Of a DNA stretch of 64,000 nucleotides, positions 9,316 through 17,720 are shown piece by piece. The translations under genes were made by a program, and so were the position numbers. The stretch covers positions 1 through 64,000 of the forward strand of contig WHST01000019.1 in assembly GCA_009379955.1 (NCBI GenBank), in the 5' to 3' direction. The notes under the pieces are model-generated. The model was given only the letters and a program-made list of their open reading frames with translations, was not told the origin of the DNA and searched no databases. The stretch comes from Streptosporangiales bacterium (GTDB lineage Bacteria > Actinomycetota > Actinomycetes > Streptosporangiales > WHST01). The first letter of the stretch is position 1. Each line of letters opens with the position of its first letter.

Positions 9316-10404
9316 ATGACAGAGGTCCTTCTCCTGGCAGGCACCCGCAAGGGTCTCGTGATCGCCCGCAGCCAGGACGGGCGCAGCCGCTGGCAGGTCG
9401 AGCCGATGCGGTTCATGATGAACGCCGTCTACGGGGTCGGCATCGACACCCGGCGGGCGACGCCGCGCCTGTTCGCGTCGGCCGACAGCGAGCACTGGGG
9501 GCCCTCGGTCTTCCGCTCCGACGACCTCGGCGCGACGTGGACCGAGCCCGAGTCGGCGCCCGTCCGGTTCCCCGAACGCACCGGCGAGGCACTGCGCCGG
9601 GTCTGGCAGATCCAGCCCGGCGCCGAGTCCGAGCCCGACGTCGTCTACGCCGGGTCCGAGCCGAGCGCGCTGTTCCGCTCCGCCGATGGTGGGACGACGT
9701 TCGAGCTGGTCGAGGCGTTGTGGGACCACCCGCACCGGTCGCAGTGGGGCGCGGGGTTCGGTGGGCAGGCGATCCACACCGTCCTCCCGCATCCGACCGA
9801 CCCGCAGCGTGTCACGGTCGCCATGTCCACCGGCGGCGTCTACCGCACGGCCGACGGCGGGTCGAGCTGGGCGCCGGCCAACAAGGGCATCGCGGCGGAG
9901 TTCATGCCCGACCCGTTCCCGGAGTTCGGTCAGTGCGTGCACAAGGTCACCAGTCACCGTGATCGACCCGACCGGATGTACGCGCAGAACCACGGCGGCG
10001 TCTACCGCACCGACGACGGCGGCGGTTCGTGGCAGCCGATCGAGGACGGGCTGCCGACCAACTTCGGCTTCCCGATGGTGGTGCATCCGCACCGGCCCGA
10101 CACCATCTTCCTCTTCCCGGTCATCTCCGGTGGTGAGCGCATCCCGCCCGGCGGCGCGTGCCGCGTGTGGCGGTCCGACGACGCGGGCGCCAGCTGGCAG
10201 TCGTTCGGCGAGGGACTCCAGCAGGAGGGCTATCACTCGGTCGTGCTGCGCGACGCGATGTGCGCCGACACCGCAGATCCCGCCGGGGTGTACTTCGGCA
10301 GCCGCAACGGCGAGCTCTACGCCAGCCGTGACGAGGGCGAGAGCTGGCAGCTGCTCGCGCGCAACCTGCCCGACGTCCTGTCCCTCCGAGCGCTCGTCCT
10401 GTGA
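9316..10404 (+). CDS. Asp-box (BNR) propeller protein
   Basis: 362-residue cytoplasmic beta-propeller with six Asp-box repeats spread along its length: SDDLGATW, SADGGTTF, TADGGSSW, TDDGGGSW, SDDAGASW and SRDEGESW. Such repeats occur in sialidases and Vps10-like propellers, but no sialidase catalytic set is evident, so enzymatic activity is not claimed. The next gene encodes a MoaD/ThiS-like protein and overlaps its stop by one base, which implies a joint function. ATG 9316 matches the family start and has a CATAAT box seven bases upstream (leaderless); a GTG at 9286 with AGGAG upstream is the alternative. Confidence 0.75.
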   Translation: MTEVLLLAGTRKGLVIARSQDGRSRWQVEPMRFMMNAVYGVGIDTRRATPRLFASADSEHWGPSVFRSDDLGATWTEPESAPVRFPERTGEALRRVWQIQPGAESEPDVVYAGSEPSALFRSADGGTTFELVEALWDHPHRSQWGAGFGGQAIHTVLPHPTDPQRVTVAMSTGGVYRTADGGSSWAPANKGIAAEFMPDPFPEFGQCVHKVTSHRDRPDRMYAQNHGGVYRTDDGGGSWQPIEDGLPTNFGFPMVVHPHRPDTIFLFPVISGGERIPPGGACRVWRSDDAGASWQSFGEGLQQEGYHSVVLRDAMCADTADPAGVYFGSRNGELYASRDEGESWQLLARNLPDVLSLRALVL

Positions 10405-10688
10405 TGCGTATCGCCGTGGTGGTGCCGGGTGCCCTGCGCCAGTTCACCGCGGGGGAGTCCAGGATCGAGCTCGACGTGCCGGCCGACGCCACGGTCGGCA
10501 CCGTCCTCCAGACCCTGGCCGCCGACCGGCCGACACTGCACCGGCGCATCCAGGACGAGGCCGGCGGGCTGCGCCGTCATGTCAACGTCTTCGTCGGCGA
10601 CACCAACGTGCGCGACGCCGAGCTGCTCGACACCCCGGTACGCGCCGGCGTCGACATCACCGTCCTGCCGTCCGTCTCGGGAGGCTGA
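10404..10688 (+). CDS. MoaD/ThiS-family ubiquitin-like protein
   Basis: 94-residue beta-grasp protein ending in the diglycine VSGG, the form required for adenylation and thiocarboxylation by an E1-like enzyme. The body matches MoaD (VGTVLQTLAADRP, HVNVFVGDTNVRDAE, GVDITVLPSVSGG). Possible roles are sulfur carriage for molybdopterin, cysteine or a tungsten/thio cofactor, or protein tagging. No MoaE, MoeB or cysteine synthase lies in the window. It is translationally coupled (TGATG) to the Asp-box propeller, a pairing that probably reflects function. Confidence 0.85.
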   Translation: MRIAVVVPGALRQFTAGESRIELDVPADATVGTVLQTLAADRPTLHRRIQDEAGGLRRHVNVFVGDTNVRDAELLDTPVRAGVDITVLPSVSGG

Positions 10689-10724
10689 CCTCACCGCTGT
10701 CCGAGACGGATCGAGACGCAGCGT

Positions 10725-11426
10725 TCAGATCCTGTTCCGATCTTCCTCGAGCCCGGTGATGTGCTCACGCATCCGCCGTTCTGCGAGGTCGTGCTCGCCG
10801 TTCTTCAGCGCGTCCACGATGTCGAGGTGTTCCTCGTGCAGATGCCGGCGGTTGGCGATGGAGCCGCCGAGCGTGATCCAGGCGTGGAGCCACAGCTCGT
10901 GGATGGCCTGCTGGAACTCCATCAGGACCGGGTTGCCCGTGGCGTGCCCCAAGCCGGCTTCGAAGCTGGTGTCCAGGCTTCCTTGCTGGGTCTCTTCGGC
11001 GATCTCGCGCTCGGCACGGACCAGGGCAGCTTCCGCGGTGCTGAGGTCCGGCGATGCCTGCCGGGAGAGCACCCGCAGGATCTCGCATTCGATCCCGGCC
11101 CGGATGTCGCAGAGATAGCGCACGTACTCGTCGTCGACATGGTCGGGGGGCCGGACGCTCACCAGGGTGTGCGGGGCGGGGCGAGCGACGAAGGTGCCGC
11201 TGTTCCTGCGGATGTCGACCTTGCCCATTCCCTCGAGGGCTCTGAGGGCCTCACGAACGGTCACGCGGCTGACGTGCAGGCGTGTCGCGAGCTCCCGCTC
11301 CGAGCCGAGCCGGTCACCCGGCTGCAGGTGCTCGACGAAGCTCGACAGCTGGTCGAGCACCGCCCGGAAGGTCTCGACCTTCCGGATCGGTTGGAGGTCG
11401 AAGGGCAGCCCGCCTGCTGGGTTCAC
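10725..11426 (-). CDS. GntR-family regulator, FCD (FadR-like) subgroup
   Basis: 233-residue transcription factor with an N-terminal winged helix (LGSERELATRLHVSRVTVREALRALEGMGKV at about residues 30-60, seen here as its two halves) and an all-helical FCD ligand-binding domain whose metal ligands include D and H residues in ECEILR, GLGHATGNP and HEEHLDIVDAL. It is divergent from the crotonase/CoA-transferase/MFS operon and presumably represses it through the two 16-bp repeats at 11469 and 11500. The start is a GTG at 11426; no clear Shine-Dalgarno site is placed correctly, so the exact start is uncertain. Confidence 0.85.
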   Translation of the reverse strand: MNPAGGLPFDLQPIRKVETFRAVLDQLSSFVEHLQPGDRLGSERELATRLHVSRVTVREALRALEGMGKVDIRRNSGTFVARPAPHTLVSVRPPDHVDDEYVRYLCDIRAGIECEILRVLSRQASPDLSTAEAALVRAEREIAEETQQGSLDTSFEAGLGHATGNPVLMEFQQAIHELWLHAWITLGGSIANRRHLHEEHLDIVDALKNGEHDLAERRMREHITGLEEDRNRI

Positions 11427-11468
11427 ACTCCGCTTTGTACCACATCGGAGTGGCGACCTGTCAGTGGA

Positions 11469-11515
11469 CTGTGACCAGACCAATCTCTTGACATTTGGCC
11501 TGTGGCCAGACCAAT
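11469..11515. promoter_or_regulatory. pair of 16-bp operator-like repeats
   Basis: CTGTGACCAGACCAAT (11469-11484) and CTGTGGCCAGACCAAT (11500-11515) differ by one base and start 31 bp apart, three helical turns. Each holds tandem GACCA boxes (TGGTC on the other strand), the half-site type used by FadR-like GntR proteins. They lie between the gntR gene and its divergent target operon. Confidence 0.65.
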
Positions 11516-11517
11516 AT
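11488..11517 (+). promoter_or_regulatory. predicted sigma-70 type promoter
   Basis: TTGACA at 11488-11493 matches the -35 consensus exactly. CAATAT at 11512-11517, after an 18-base spacer, is the best -10. Transcription would then begin at about 11524-11526, the start codon itself, so the crotonase mRNA is probably leaderless. The second operator repeat overlaps the -10 box. Confidence 0.55.
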
Positions 11518-11525
11518 GACTGACC

Positions 11526-12314
11526 ATGGCTGGACATGTTCGGGAGTCGTCCGCGGTGCTCGAGTGCGCTGTGGATGCTGGAGTCGCGGTTGTCCGGCTC
11601 AACAGGCCGGCGGCGAGGAACGCGCTGTGCCGCGAGCTCGTGGACGACCTCGACCGGAGTCTTGCCGAGCTGGACGCCGACGAAGCCGTGGGCGCCGTCG
11701 TGCTCGCGGGAGCGTCACCCGGCTTCTGCGCCGGGTCCGACCTGCGCGAACTGGGACGCATGGACGTGCGGGAGATGGCCCATCACGAGGCCAGGGCCGG
11801 TCAGGTCGCGCGCGCGGTCGCGCAACTGGGCACGCCGGTCGTCGCCGCGGTGGAGGGCTTCGCGATCGGCGGCGGCTTCCTCCTCGCCCTCGCCTGTGAC
11901 CTGGTGGTCACGACCGCGGCGGCGCGGTGGCATCTCCCCGAGGTCCAGCTGGGTTGGGTCCCGCCGTGGGGCATACAGGCGCTGGTCGCCAGAGGCGGAC
12001 CGACCGTGGCGAGACGGCTGGCGTGGGGAGACGAGCCGTCGACCGGTGCGGACCTGCACCGACTCGGTGTCGTGGACGAGCTCGCCGCTCCTGACGATGC
12101 TCTCGATGTCGCCGTCGGCATCGCCTCGCGCCTGGCCGCGTTTCCCCCGGCCGCCGTCGCCGCGACCAAACGTGCGCTCGCGGACTCGGCGTCGGCGAAT
12201 GCCGAGACGCTCGATGCCCGCACGAACTGGATGTTCGCGCAGAACTGTGAATCCGGTGCCGCTCGGCACAGTCTCGACCGTTTTCGTGTGCAGCTCTCCG
12301 AGGAGTCTCCATGA
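11526..12314 (+). CDS. enoyl-CoA hydratase/isomerase family protein
   Basis: 262-residue crotonase-fold enzyme acting on an acyl-CoA. The oxyanion-hole segments are AGASPGFCAGSDLREL and EGFAIGGGFLLALACD. The catalytic Glu equivalent to Glu164 of rat hydratase is present in LPEVQLGW. The position matching Glu144 (GGGCELA in the rat enzyme) reads GGGFLLA, so simple hydratase activity is doubtful and isomerase, hydrolase or another crotonase reaction is possible. First gene of a GntR-linked operon; its stop overlaps the CoA-transferase start by four bases. Confidence 0.85.
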   Translation: MAGHVRESSAVLECAVDAGVAVVRLNRPAARNALCRELVDDLDRSLAELDADEAVGAVVLAGASPGFCAGSDLRELGRMDVREMAHHEARAGQVARAVAQLGTPVVAAVEGFAIGGGFLLALACDLVVTTAAARWHLPEVQLGWVPPWGIQALVARGGPTVARRLAWGDEPSTGADLHRLGVVDELAAPDDALDVAVGIASRLAAFPPAAVAATKRALADSASANAETLDARTNWMFAQNCESGAARHSLDRFRVQLSEESP

Positions 12315-13876
12315 GCAAGGTCTGCGATGCGGCCACGGCCGTATCCGTGGTTCGTGACGGCCACACCGTGGCGAGCACCGGGGTGATCGGGTGGCTGACC
12401 CCGGACGTGGTGCTGCGGGCACTCGGTGAGCGCTTCGAATCGACCGGCTCGCCCGAAGGGCTCACCTTCTACTTCCCCGTGGGTACCGGGGACGCGATCG
12501 GGATCCCCGGCATGGACCATGTGGCGAAGAAGGGGCTGATGCGCCGGATCGTCTCGGGTTCCTACATCAACCCGAAGCATCCGCAGACCGGGCAGCGTCC
12601 GGCGCTCATGGAACTCATCCAGGGCGATCTGATCGAGGCCTACAGCTGGCCGATCGGCGCGTCCATGCACTGGCTCCGCGAGGTCGCACGACGAAGCCCG
12701 GGGTACCTGACCGAGATCGGGTTGGGCACCTACGTCGACCCACGGTACGGCGGCGGACGGTTCACCAGCCGTGCCACAGACCAGCTCGTCGAGGTCGTCG
12801 AGTTCCGCGGTCAGGAGTACCTCTTCTACCCGACCTGGCCTCTCGACGTGGGCATCATCAGGGCCGGCAGCGCCGACGAGGCCGGGAACCTCTCCTTCGA
12901 GGACCAGCCGCTCGTGTCCAGCGCGATCGCGCTCGCGCTGGCCGTCAAGGCAAGCGGCGGAACGGTCATCGCGCAGGTCGGGAGCGTCGTGTCGCGCGGG
13001 TCACGTCCGGCGCACGCCGTCCGTATACCGGGCACACTCGTCGACCACGTCGTGGTTGCCGCCGAGGAGATGACCGGTACGGACGTGCGGGACGACCCGG
13101 GATATCTGGGGTACGTGCCGGACGTCGTCGACCGGCTGCCCCGCTTGCCCAGCGGGGCGGACAAGGTCATCGCACGCCGGGTGGCGCGGGAGATCCGGCC
13201 GGGGGAGGCTGCCATCTTCGGCTTCGGCGCGTCGTCGGACGCGGTTCTCGCGATGGCCGAGGACGGTGCCCTCGACGACGGACGCCTCGACGACTACGTG
13301 TTCACCACCGAGCATGGGCCGTTCGGTGGAGCGGTCATGAGCGGCTGGCAGTTCTCCGCCAACTACGGCCCCGAGGCGCTGCTCGACGGCGCGTACCAGT
13401 TCGACTTCATCGACGGCGGTGGATGTCCGTTCGCCGCCTTGGCGTTCGCGCAGTTCGACGCGTCGGGCAACGTCAACGTCAGCCGCTTCGGCACGGCCAA
13501 CCCCGGAGCCGGCGGGTTCATCGACATCGCGCACAACGCGAAGCGGCTGGTGTTCGCCGGCACGCTGACCACCGGCGGCCTGCAGGTCGACTGCAGCGAC
13601 GGCCGGCTCCACATCCGCCGCGAGGGCAAGGTGTCCAAGTTCGTCGAGCAGGCCGACGACATCACCTACCGACTCGGGCCAGGCGTGCGTGACCGGGGAC
13701 AGCGGGCGCTGGTGATCACCGAACGGGCCGTCTTCGACGTCACGGCCCAGGGGCTCCGGCTGGTCGAGATCGCCCCGGGCGTCGACATGCAGCGCGACGT
13801 CCTCGATCTCATCGGGTTCGAGGTCTCCGTCTCGGACCATCTGTCCACCTGGGACGCATCCCTCCTGCGTCCCTGA
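12311..13876 (+). CDS. fused-subunit acyl-CoA transferase
   Basis: 521-residue family I CoA-transferase with alpha and beta halves fused, like propionate CoA-transferase and YdiF. The beta half carries the catalytic Glu334 in TEHGPFGG, which forms the glutamyl-CoA thioester in this family. It moves CoA between a small acyl-CoA and an organic acid; the acid is not identifiable. It overlaps the crotonase stop (ATGA) and is 24 bases before the MFS carrier gene, so the three probably act on one imported carboxylic acid: uptake, CoA activation, then crotonase chemistry. Confidence 0.87.
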   Translation: MSKVCDAATAVSVVRDGHTVASTGVIGWLTPDVVLRALGERFESTGSPEGLTFYFPVGTGDAIGIPGMDHVAKKGLMRRIVSGSYINPKHPQTGQRPALMELIQGDLIEAYSWPIGASMHWLREVARRSPGYLTEIGLGTYVDPRYGGGRFTSRATDQLVEVVEFRGQEYLFYPTWPLDVGIIRAGSADEAGNLSFEDQPLVSSAIALALAVKASGGTVIAQVGSVVSRGSRPAHAVRIPGTLVDHVVVAAEEMTGTDVRDDPGYLGYVPDVVDRLPRLPSGADKVIARRVAREIRPGEAAIFGFGASSDAVLAMAEDGALDDGRLDDYVFTTEHGPFGGAVMSGWQFSANYGPEALLDGAYQFDFIDGGGCPFAALAFAQFDASGNVNVSRFGTANPGAGGFIDIAHNAKRLVFAGTLTTGGLQVDCSDGRLHIRREGKVSKFVEQADDITYRLGPGVRDRGQRALVITERAVFDVTAQGLRLVEIAPGVDMQRDVLDLIGFEVSVSDHLSTWDASLLRP

Positions 13877-13900
13877 CGTCCTACCTCACCGGAGAGGTCC

Positions 13901-15247
13901 ATGAGCTCGAGCGCGGCGCAACACCAGATACCAGCATCAACAGACTCCGACATCCGTCGTATCCGGCCGGTGATCACTGCGAGCGTGGTCGGAACCATCA
14001 TCGAGTGGTACGACTTCTTCATCTACGGAACCGCGGCCGCCCTGGTCTTCGGGCAGTTGTTCTTCCCGGCGACGAGCTCCCTGGCCGGCACCATGGCGGC
14101 GTTCGCCACGTACGCCGTCGGTTTCGCGGTCCGCCCAATCGGTGGTGCAGTCTTCGGTCACTTCGGCGATCGGCTCGGCCGCAAGACGATCCTGATCACC
14201 ACCCTGATCATCATGGGCGTCACGACGACGGTGATCGGGTTGCTTCCCACCTATGCGCAGATCGGGATCTGGGCGCCTGTCCTGCTGGTCCTGCTCCGGA
14301 TGGCGCAAGGCTTCGGGGCGGGAGCCGAGTTCGCCGGAGCGGCCATCATGGCCGTCGAGTACTCGCCGGCCCACCGTCGTGGCTTCTTCGGCAGTTGGCC
14401 GCAGATCGGGGTCGCGATCGGGCTCGCCGCGTCGAGCGGCGTCTTCGTGCTCGTCGGCCTGCTCCCCGAGCAGGACTTCGAGTCCTGGGGATGGCGGATC
14501 CCGTTCCTCGCCAGCTCCGTGGTCCTGCTCGTCGGCGCCTGGATCCGGATGCGTATCAGCGAGACACCGGTCTTCCGCGAGGTCCAGAAGGAAGAGAAGG
14601 TCGTTCGGTCACCCTTGGCCGAGGTGCTGCGCAGTCAGCCCAAGAGCTTCCTCGCGGTGCTCGGGATGCGTTTCGCGGACAACGCCGTCCTCTACATACC
14701 GGTGGCGTTCACCCTGACCTACCTGTCGGAAGCGAACATGAGCAGCAGCGTGGGCCTCATCGGTGTGCTGCTCGCTGCTGCGGTGCAGGTCGTCGCGATC
14801 CCGATGTTCGGCTCGCTGTCCGATCGCGTCGGCCGCCGTCTCGTGTACGGCGGCGGAGCGGCGGCAGCCGCGGTCGTCATGGTGCCCTACTTCCTGCTGT
14901 TGGACACCGGGAACGTGTGGCTGATCTGGTTGGCGATCGTGCTCGTCGGCGGGCTCGCATACTCGGCCATGGCGGGAAGCCAGCCGGCGTTCTTCTCCGA
15001 GCTCTTCCATCCCCGGGTTCGCTACACCGGAGTCGCCGGAGCGCGAGAGCTCGGCGCAAGCGTCGGCGGGGTCGTCCCGTTGGCCGCGACGGCGCTGCTC
15101 GCGGTGTACTCGACCGGGCTCGCCGTCGCCGCGCTGGTCATCGCGATGTGCGTGGTGACCGTCGCTTCGGTCGTGTGGGCGCCGGAGACCCGCGGCCGCA
15201 AGTTCGATGTCGAGGCCACCGCAGAGCAGCGACAGTCCAATCCTTGA
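13901..15247 (+). CDS. MFS transporter, metabolite:H+ symporter type
   Basis: 448-residue, 12-TM major facilitator of the MHS subfamily (shikimate, dicarboxylate, proline/betaine porters). Family marks are GTIIEWYDFFIYGTAAALVF at the first helix, HFGDRLGRKTILITTL in loop 2-3, and SLSDRVGRRLVYGG in loop 8-9. It probably imports the carboxylic acid that the CoA-transferase activates. A GGAGAGG site precedes ATG 13901. It is co-directional with the GntR-linked genes on either side. Confidence 0.9.
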   Translation: MSSSAAQHQIPASTDSDIRRIRPVITASVVGTIIEWYDFFIYGTAAALVFGQLFFPATSSLAGTMAAFATYAVGFAVRPIGGAVFGHFGDRLGRKTILITTLIIMGVTTTVIGLLPTYAQIGIWAPVLLVLLRMAQGFGAGAEFAGAAIMAVEYSPAHRRGFFGSWPQIGVAIGLAASSGVFVLVGLLPEQDFESWGWRIPFLASSVVLLVGAWIRMRISETPVFREVQKEEKVVRSPLAEVLRSQPKSFLAVLGMRFADNAVLYIPVAFTLTYLSEANMSSSVGLIGVLLAAAVQVVAIPMFGSLSDRVGRRLVYGGGAAAAAVVMVPYFLLLDTGNVWLIWLAIVLVGGLAYSAMAGSQPAFFSELFHPRVRYTGVAGARELGASVGGVVPLAATALLAVYSTGLAVAALVIAMCVVTVASVVWAPETRGRKFDVEATAEQRQSNP

Positions 15248-15260
15248 GGGAGACCTGAAC

Positions 15261-16394
15261 GTGTCTACGACAACGGAGTTCGATCTGGCCGCTGCGGGCG
15301 ACGCGATCATCGGCCGCGGGCTGCAGACCGCCAGGGCCGACCCCGAGGGCTTCCCACACTTCGCCGACATGAGCAGTGGCGAGTGGACCTGTTCACCCGA
15401 CGGCGACTGGACCGGTGGCTTCTTCGTCGGCCAGCTGTGGCTGGCGGCGGCGACCGGAGCCGGTGACGCGGAGTTGGCAGCACGATGGACCGAGAAGCTG
15501 CGTCCCCGCGTCACCTCGGACACGTTCTTCCGCGGTTTTCTGTTCTGGTACGGCGCCGCCCTCGGCGCCCGGCTGGTCGGACACGAGCGTAGCCGTGACC
15601 TCGCCCTGGAGGGCGCGTCGGCTCTGGCGTCCAGCTTCCACACCGCTGCGGGTCTGCTCCCGCTGGGAAGCGCGGCCGAGGAGGCGCACAGCGTCGGCGC
15701 CAACGAGACGAACATCGACGGGGTCCCCGGCGGAAGCGCCTTGCTGTACTGGGCGGCCGACGTCACCGGCGACGACACGCTGCGCCAGAAGGCCCGCTCG
15801 CATGTCGCCCGCCACGTCGAGTTCCTGGTACGAGCGGACGGATCCGTCGTCCAGTCGGCAACCTTCGGCCAGGACACTGGCGACCTGATCAAGACCTATA
15901 CGCACAAGGGCGTGCGCGACGACAGCACGTGGGCTCGTGCGCAGGCCTGGGCGATGCTGGGGTTGGCCCAAGCGTGTCGATACGAGCCCTCCCGTTTCGC
16001 CGACGATGCGACGCGGGTCTGCGACTGGTGGTGCGAGCACCTGCCTCCCGGCGGCGTCGCCTACTGGGACTTCGACGCGCCACTCCACGAGGACCAGCCG
16101 TTGCTCGACACGTCGGCGACCGCGATCGCCGCCGCGTCGTTGCTGAAGATGAGGGACGTCAACGCCGACCGTGCCGGCGAGTACGAGCGGGTAGCGCGCG
16201 ACATGGTCACCGCCGTGGTCGACCGACACGTCAGTCGACCGGGTGAACCCGGCCGACCGGCCGGCATAGTCGGCGACGCCTGCTACAACCGCAGGATCGG
16301 CCTCGCCACGAGGAACGAGCTGGTCTGGGGAACCTACTTCCTCCTCGAGGCCGTGCTCACGCTCACCGGCAAGCTCGACACGTCCGGGACCTGA
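15261..16394 (+). CDS. glycoside hydrolase family 88-like protein
   Basis: 377-residue alpha6/alpha6-barrel protein similar to unsaturated glucuronyl hydrolases (GH88), which remove the delta-4,5-unsaturated uronate left by polysaccharide lyases. Family phrases are WTGGFFVGQLWLAA, NIDGVPGGSALLYWA (holding the Asp matching Asp149 of the Bacillus enzyme), STWARAQAWAMLGLA and DTSATAIAAASLL. The usual first Asp motif (HDLGF type) appears as FFRGF, so activity needs testing. GTG 15261 has GAGGGAG upstream. No signal peptide, so its substrate is intracellular. Its product would feed the KDG pathway at 59-63 kb. Confidence 0.8.
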   Translation: MSTTTEFDLAAAGDAIIGRGLQTARADPEGFPHFADMSSGEWTCSPDGDWTGGFFVGQLWLAAATGAGDAELAARWTEKLRPRVTSDTFFRGFLFWYGAALGARLVGHERSRDLALEGASALASSFHTAAGLLPLGSAAEEAHSVGANETNIDGVPGGSALLYWAADVTGDDTLRQKARSHVARHVEFLVRADGSVVQSATFGQDTGDLIKTYTHKGVRDDSTWARAQAWAMLGLAQACRYEPSRFADDATRVCDWWCEHLPPGGVAYWDFDAPLHEDQPLLDTSATAIAAASLLKMRDVNADRAGEYERVARDMVTAVVDRHVSRPGEPGRPAGIVGDACYNRRIGLATRNELVWGTYFLLEAVLTLTGKLDTSGT

Positions 16395-16428
16395 CGCCGA
16401 GCCGTACCCGGGCCCCCGGGGACGTCAG
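16391..16428. terminator. hairpin between convergent genes
   Basis: CTGACG (16391-16396) and CGTCAG (16423-16428) are complementary and enclose a GC-rich inner hairpin around CCGGGCCCCCGG. It covers both stop codons of the convergent GH88-like and holin-like genes and probably ends transcription in both directions. Confidence 0.45.
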
Positions 16429-16814
16429 GCGCGCTCGCGGTCGTCCCCGCGGTCGGGGATGGCGAGGTTCAGCAGGTAGCTGACCACGCTGACGATGATC
16501 GCGCCGAGCACGGCCCACCAGAAGCCGTCGACGTGGAAGCCGAGGCCGAGTTTGCCGGTGATCCACGCGGTCAGCAGGAGCAGCGCGCCGTTGACGACGA
16601 AGGTCAGCAGGCCGAGCGTGAGCACGTAGAACAGGCAGCCGACCGTCTTGATGATCGGCTTGATCACGGCGTTGACGATGCCGAACACGCAGGCGACGAC
16701 GATCAGCGTGACGATCCGCTGGGCGTTGTCGCCCTCGCCGACACCGATGCCGGGGAGCAGGCAGGCCGCCCACAGCGCGATCGCCGTGGCGACGAACTTC
16801 AGCAGCACTCTCAC
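16425..16814 (-). CDS. holin superfamily IV-type (PF04020) membrane protein
   Basis: 129-residue protein with four predicted TM helices (about residues 3-22, 32-55, 60-80 and 92-115) and the family phrase FGIVNAVIKPIIKTVGCLF. The name comes from phage holins, but chromosomal members of this family are common in actinobacteria and have no known phage role; nothing else here suggests a prophage. The GTG at 16814 follows 25 bases after the stop of the fructosamine-kinase-like gene, so the two are probably co-transcribed. Confidence 0.8.
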   Translation of the reverse strand: MRVLLKFVATAIALWAACLLPGIGVGEGDNAQRIVTLIVVACVFGIVNAVIKPIIKTVGCLFYVLTLGLLTFVVNGALLLLTAWITGKLGLGFHVDGFWWAVLGAIIVSVVSYLLNLAIPDRGDDRERA

Positions 16815-16839
16815 GTGCCCATGGTGCCAGCCGGCCGCG

Positions 16840-17718
16840 TCAACTGCGGCGAAGGGCGGCACGCGCCGCGCCGCCCGCCCGGGCTCCGTACCCGCCGCCG
16901 AACAGGGCCGCGTGCACCAGCAGGGGCCAGAGCTGATGCAACGGCACACGGTCGTGCCAGCCGTCGGCGAGGGGGCGGCCGCGGTCCGACGACTCCTCGG
17001 CGTACGCGCGCAGCAGGGCGTCGAGGTGCGGCGCGCCGAACAGCGCGAGCATCGCGAGGTCGGTCTCCCGGTGCCCGCCGTGGGCAGCCGGGTCGATGAC
17101 CCGGCACCTCCCGTCGGCGGACCAGTGCAGGTTGCCGTCCCAGAGGTCGCCGTGCAGGCGTGCCGGCGGCTCGGCAGGCCCCGCGAGGTCGGCGAGGGAC
17201 GCGGCGACCTGCTCGACCGCCCGCAGGTCGGACGCGTCGAGGCCGCCCCGGTCGCGCGCGAGCGCGGCGGTCGGCAGCAGCCGGCGCTCGGCGTAGAACT
17301 CCGGCCAGCTCGACGCCGGACCGTTGTCCATCGCCGTGCTGCCGATCCACCCCGACCACGGCGCGCCGTACGCCCGCGCGCCGGTGAGGTGCAGTGCCGC
17401 GAGCTCGCGGCCGAGCCGCCTCGCCGCTTCGATGCTCGGCCGGCCCGGCTCGACCCAGTCGAGCACGATCCCCTCGCGGTCCGCGGCCAGGACCGCGGGG
17501 ACGGCAACGGTGTCGGTCTCGCCGAGCCAGCGCAGACCCCGCGCTTCGGCGGCGAAGATGCCGTCCGGCGGGTCGGGCATAGTCTTCACGAAGACCCGGC
17601 GCCCGTCGTCGAGCGTCACCCGGGCCCCGTCGCCGATGCAGCCGCCGCCGACGGGCCGCCAGTCGGTCGCTTGAAGGCCGAGCAGGCGCTCGGTGAGTGC
17701 CGCGGGAGAAACGGACAC
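16840..17718 (-). CDS. fructosamine kinase-family protein
   Basis: 292-residue kinase-fold protein of the fructosamine-3-kinase family, which phosphorylates sugar adducts on protein amines for repair. The APH-type catalytic loop LHGDLWDGNLHW and the metal-binding segment VIDPAAHGGHRETDLAML are intact, and VFVKTMPD holds the ATP-binding Lys. The GTG start at 17718 is two bases after the carbonic anhydrase stop, so the genes are likely one transcript. The bacterial substrate is uncertain. Confidence 0.87.
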   Translation of the reverse strand: MSVSPAALTERLLGLQATDWRPVGGGCIGDGARVTLDDGRRVFVKTMPDPPDGIFAAEARGLRWLGETDTVAVPAVLAADREGIVLDWVEPGRPSIEAARRLGRELAALHLTGARAYGAPWSGWIGSTAMDNGPASSWPEFYAERRLLPTAALARDRGGLDASDLRAVEQVAASLADLAGPAEPPARLHGDLWDGNLHWSADGRCRVIDPAAHGGHRETDLAMLALFGAPHLDALLRAYAEESSDRGRPLADGWHDRVPLHQLWPLLVHAALFGGGYGARAGGAARAALRRS

Positions 17719-17720
17719 TG

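Noticed and set aside
9316..10404. True sialidase acting on the pseudaminic acid glycan
   Set aside because: Asp boxes are present but no signal peptide or arginine triad could be seen, and the gene pairs with a MoaD-like protein instead.
16425..16814. Prophage remnant suggested by a holin-type protein
   Set aside because: This family is a common chromosomal membrane protein in actinobacteria and no other phage gene is near.
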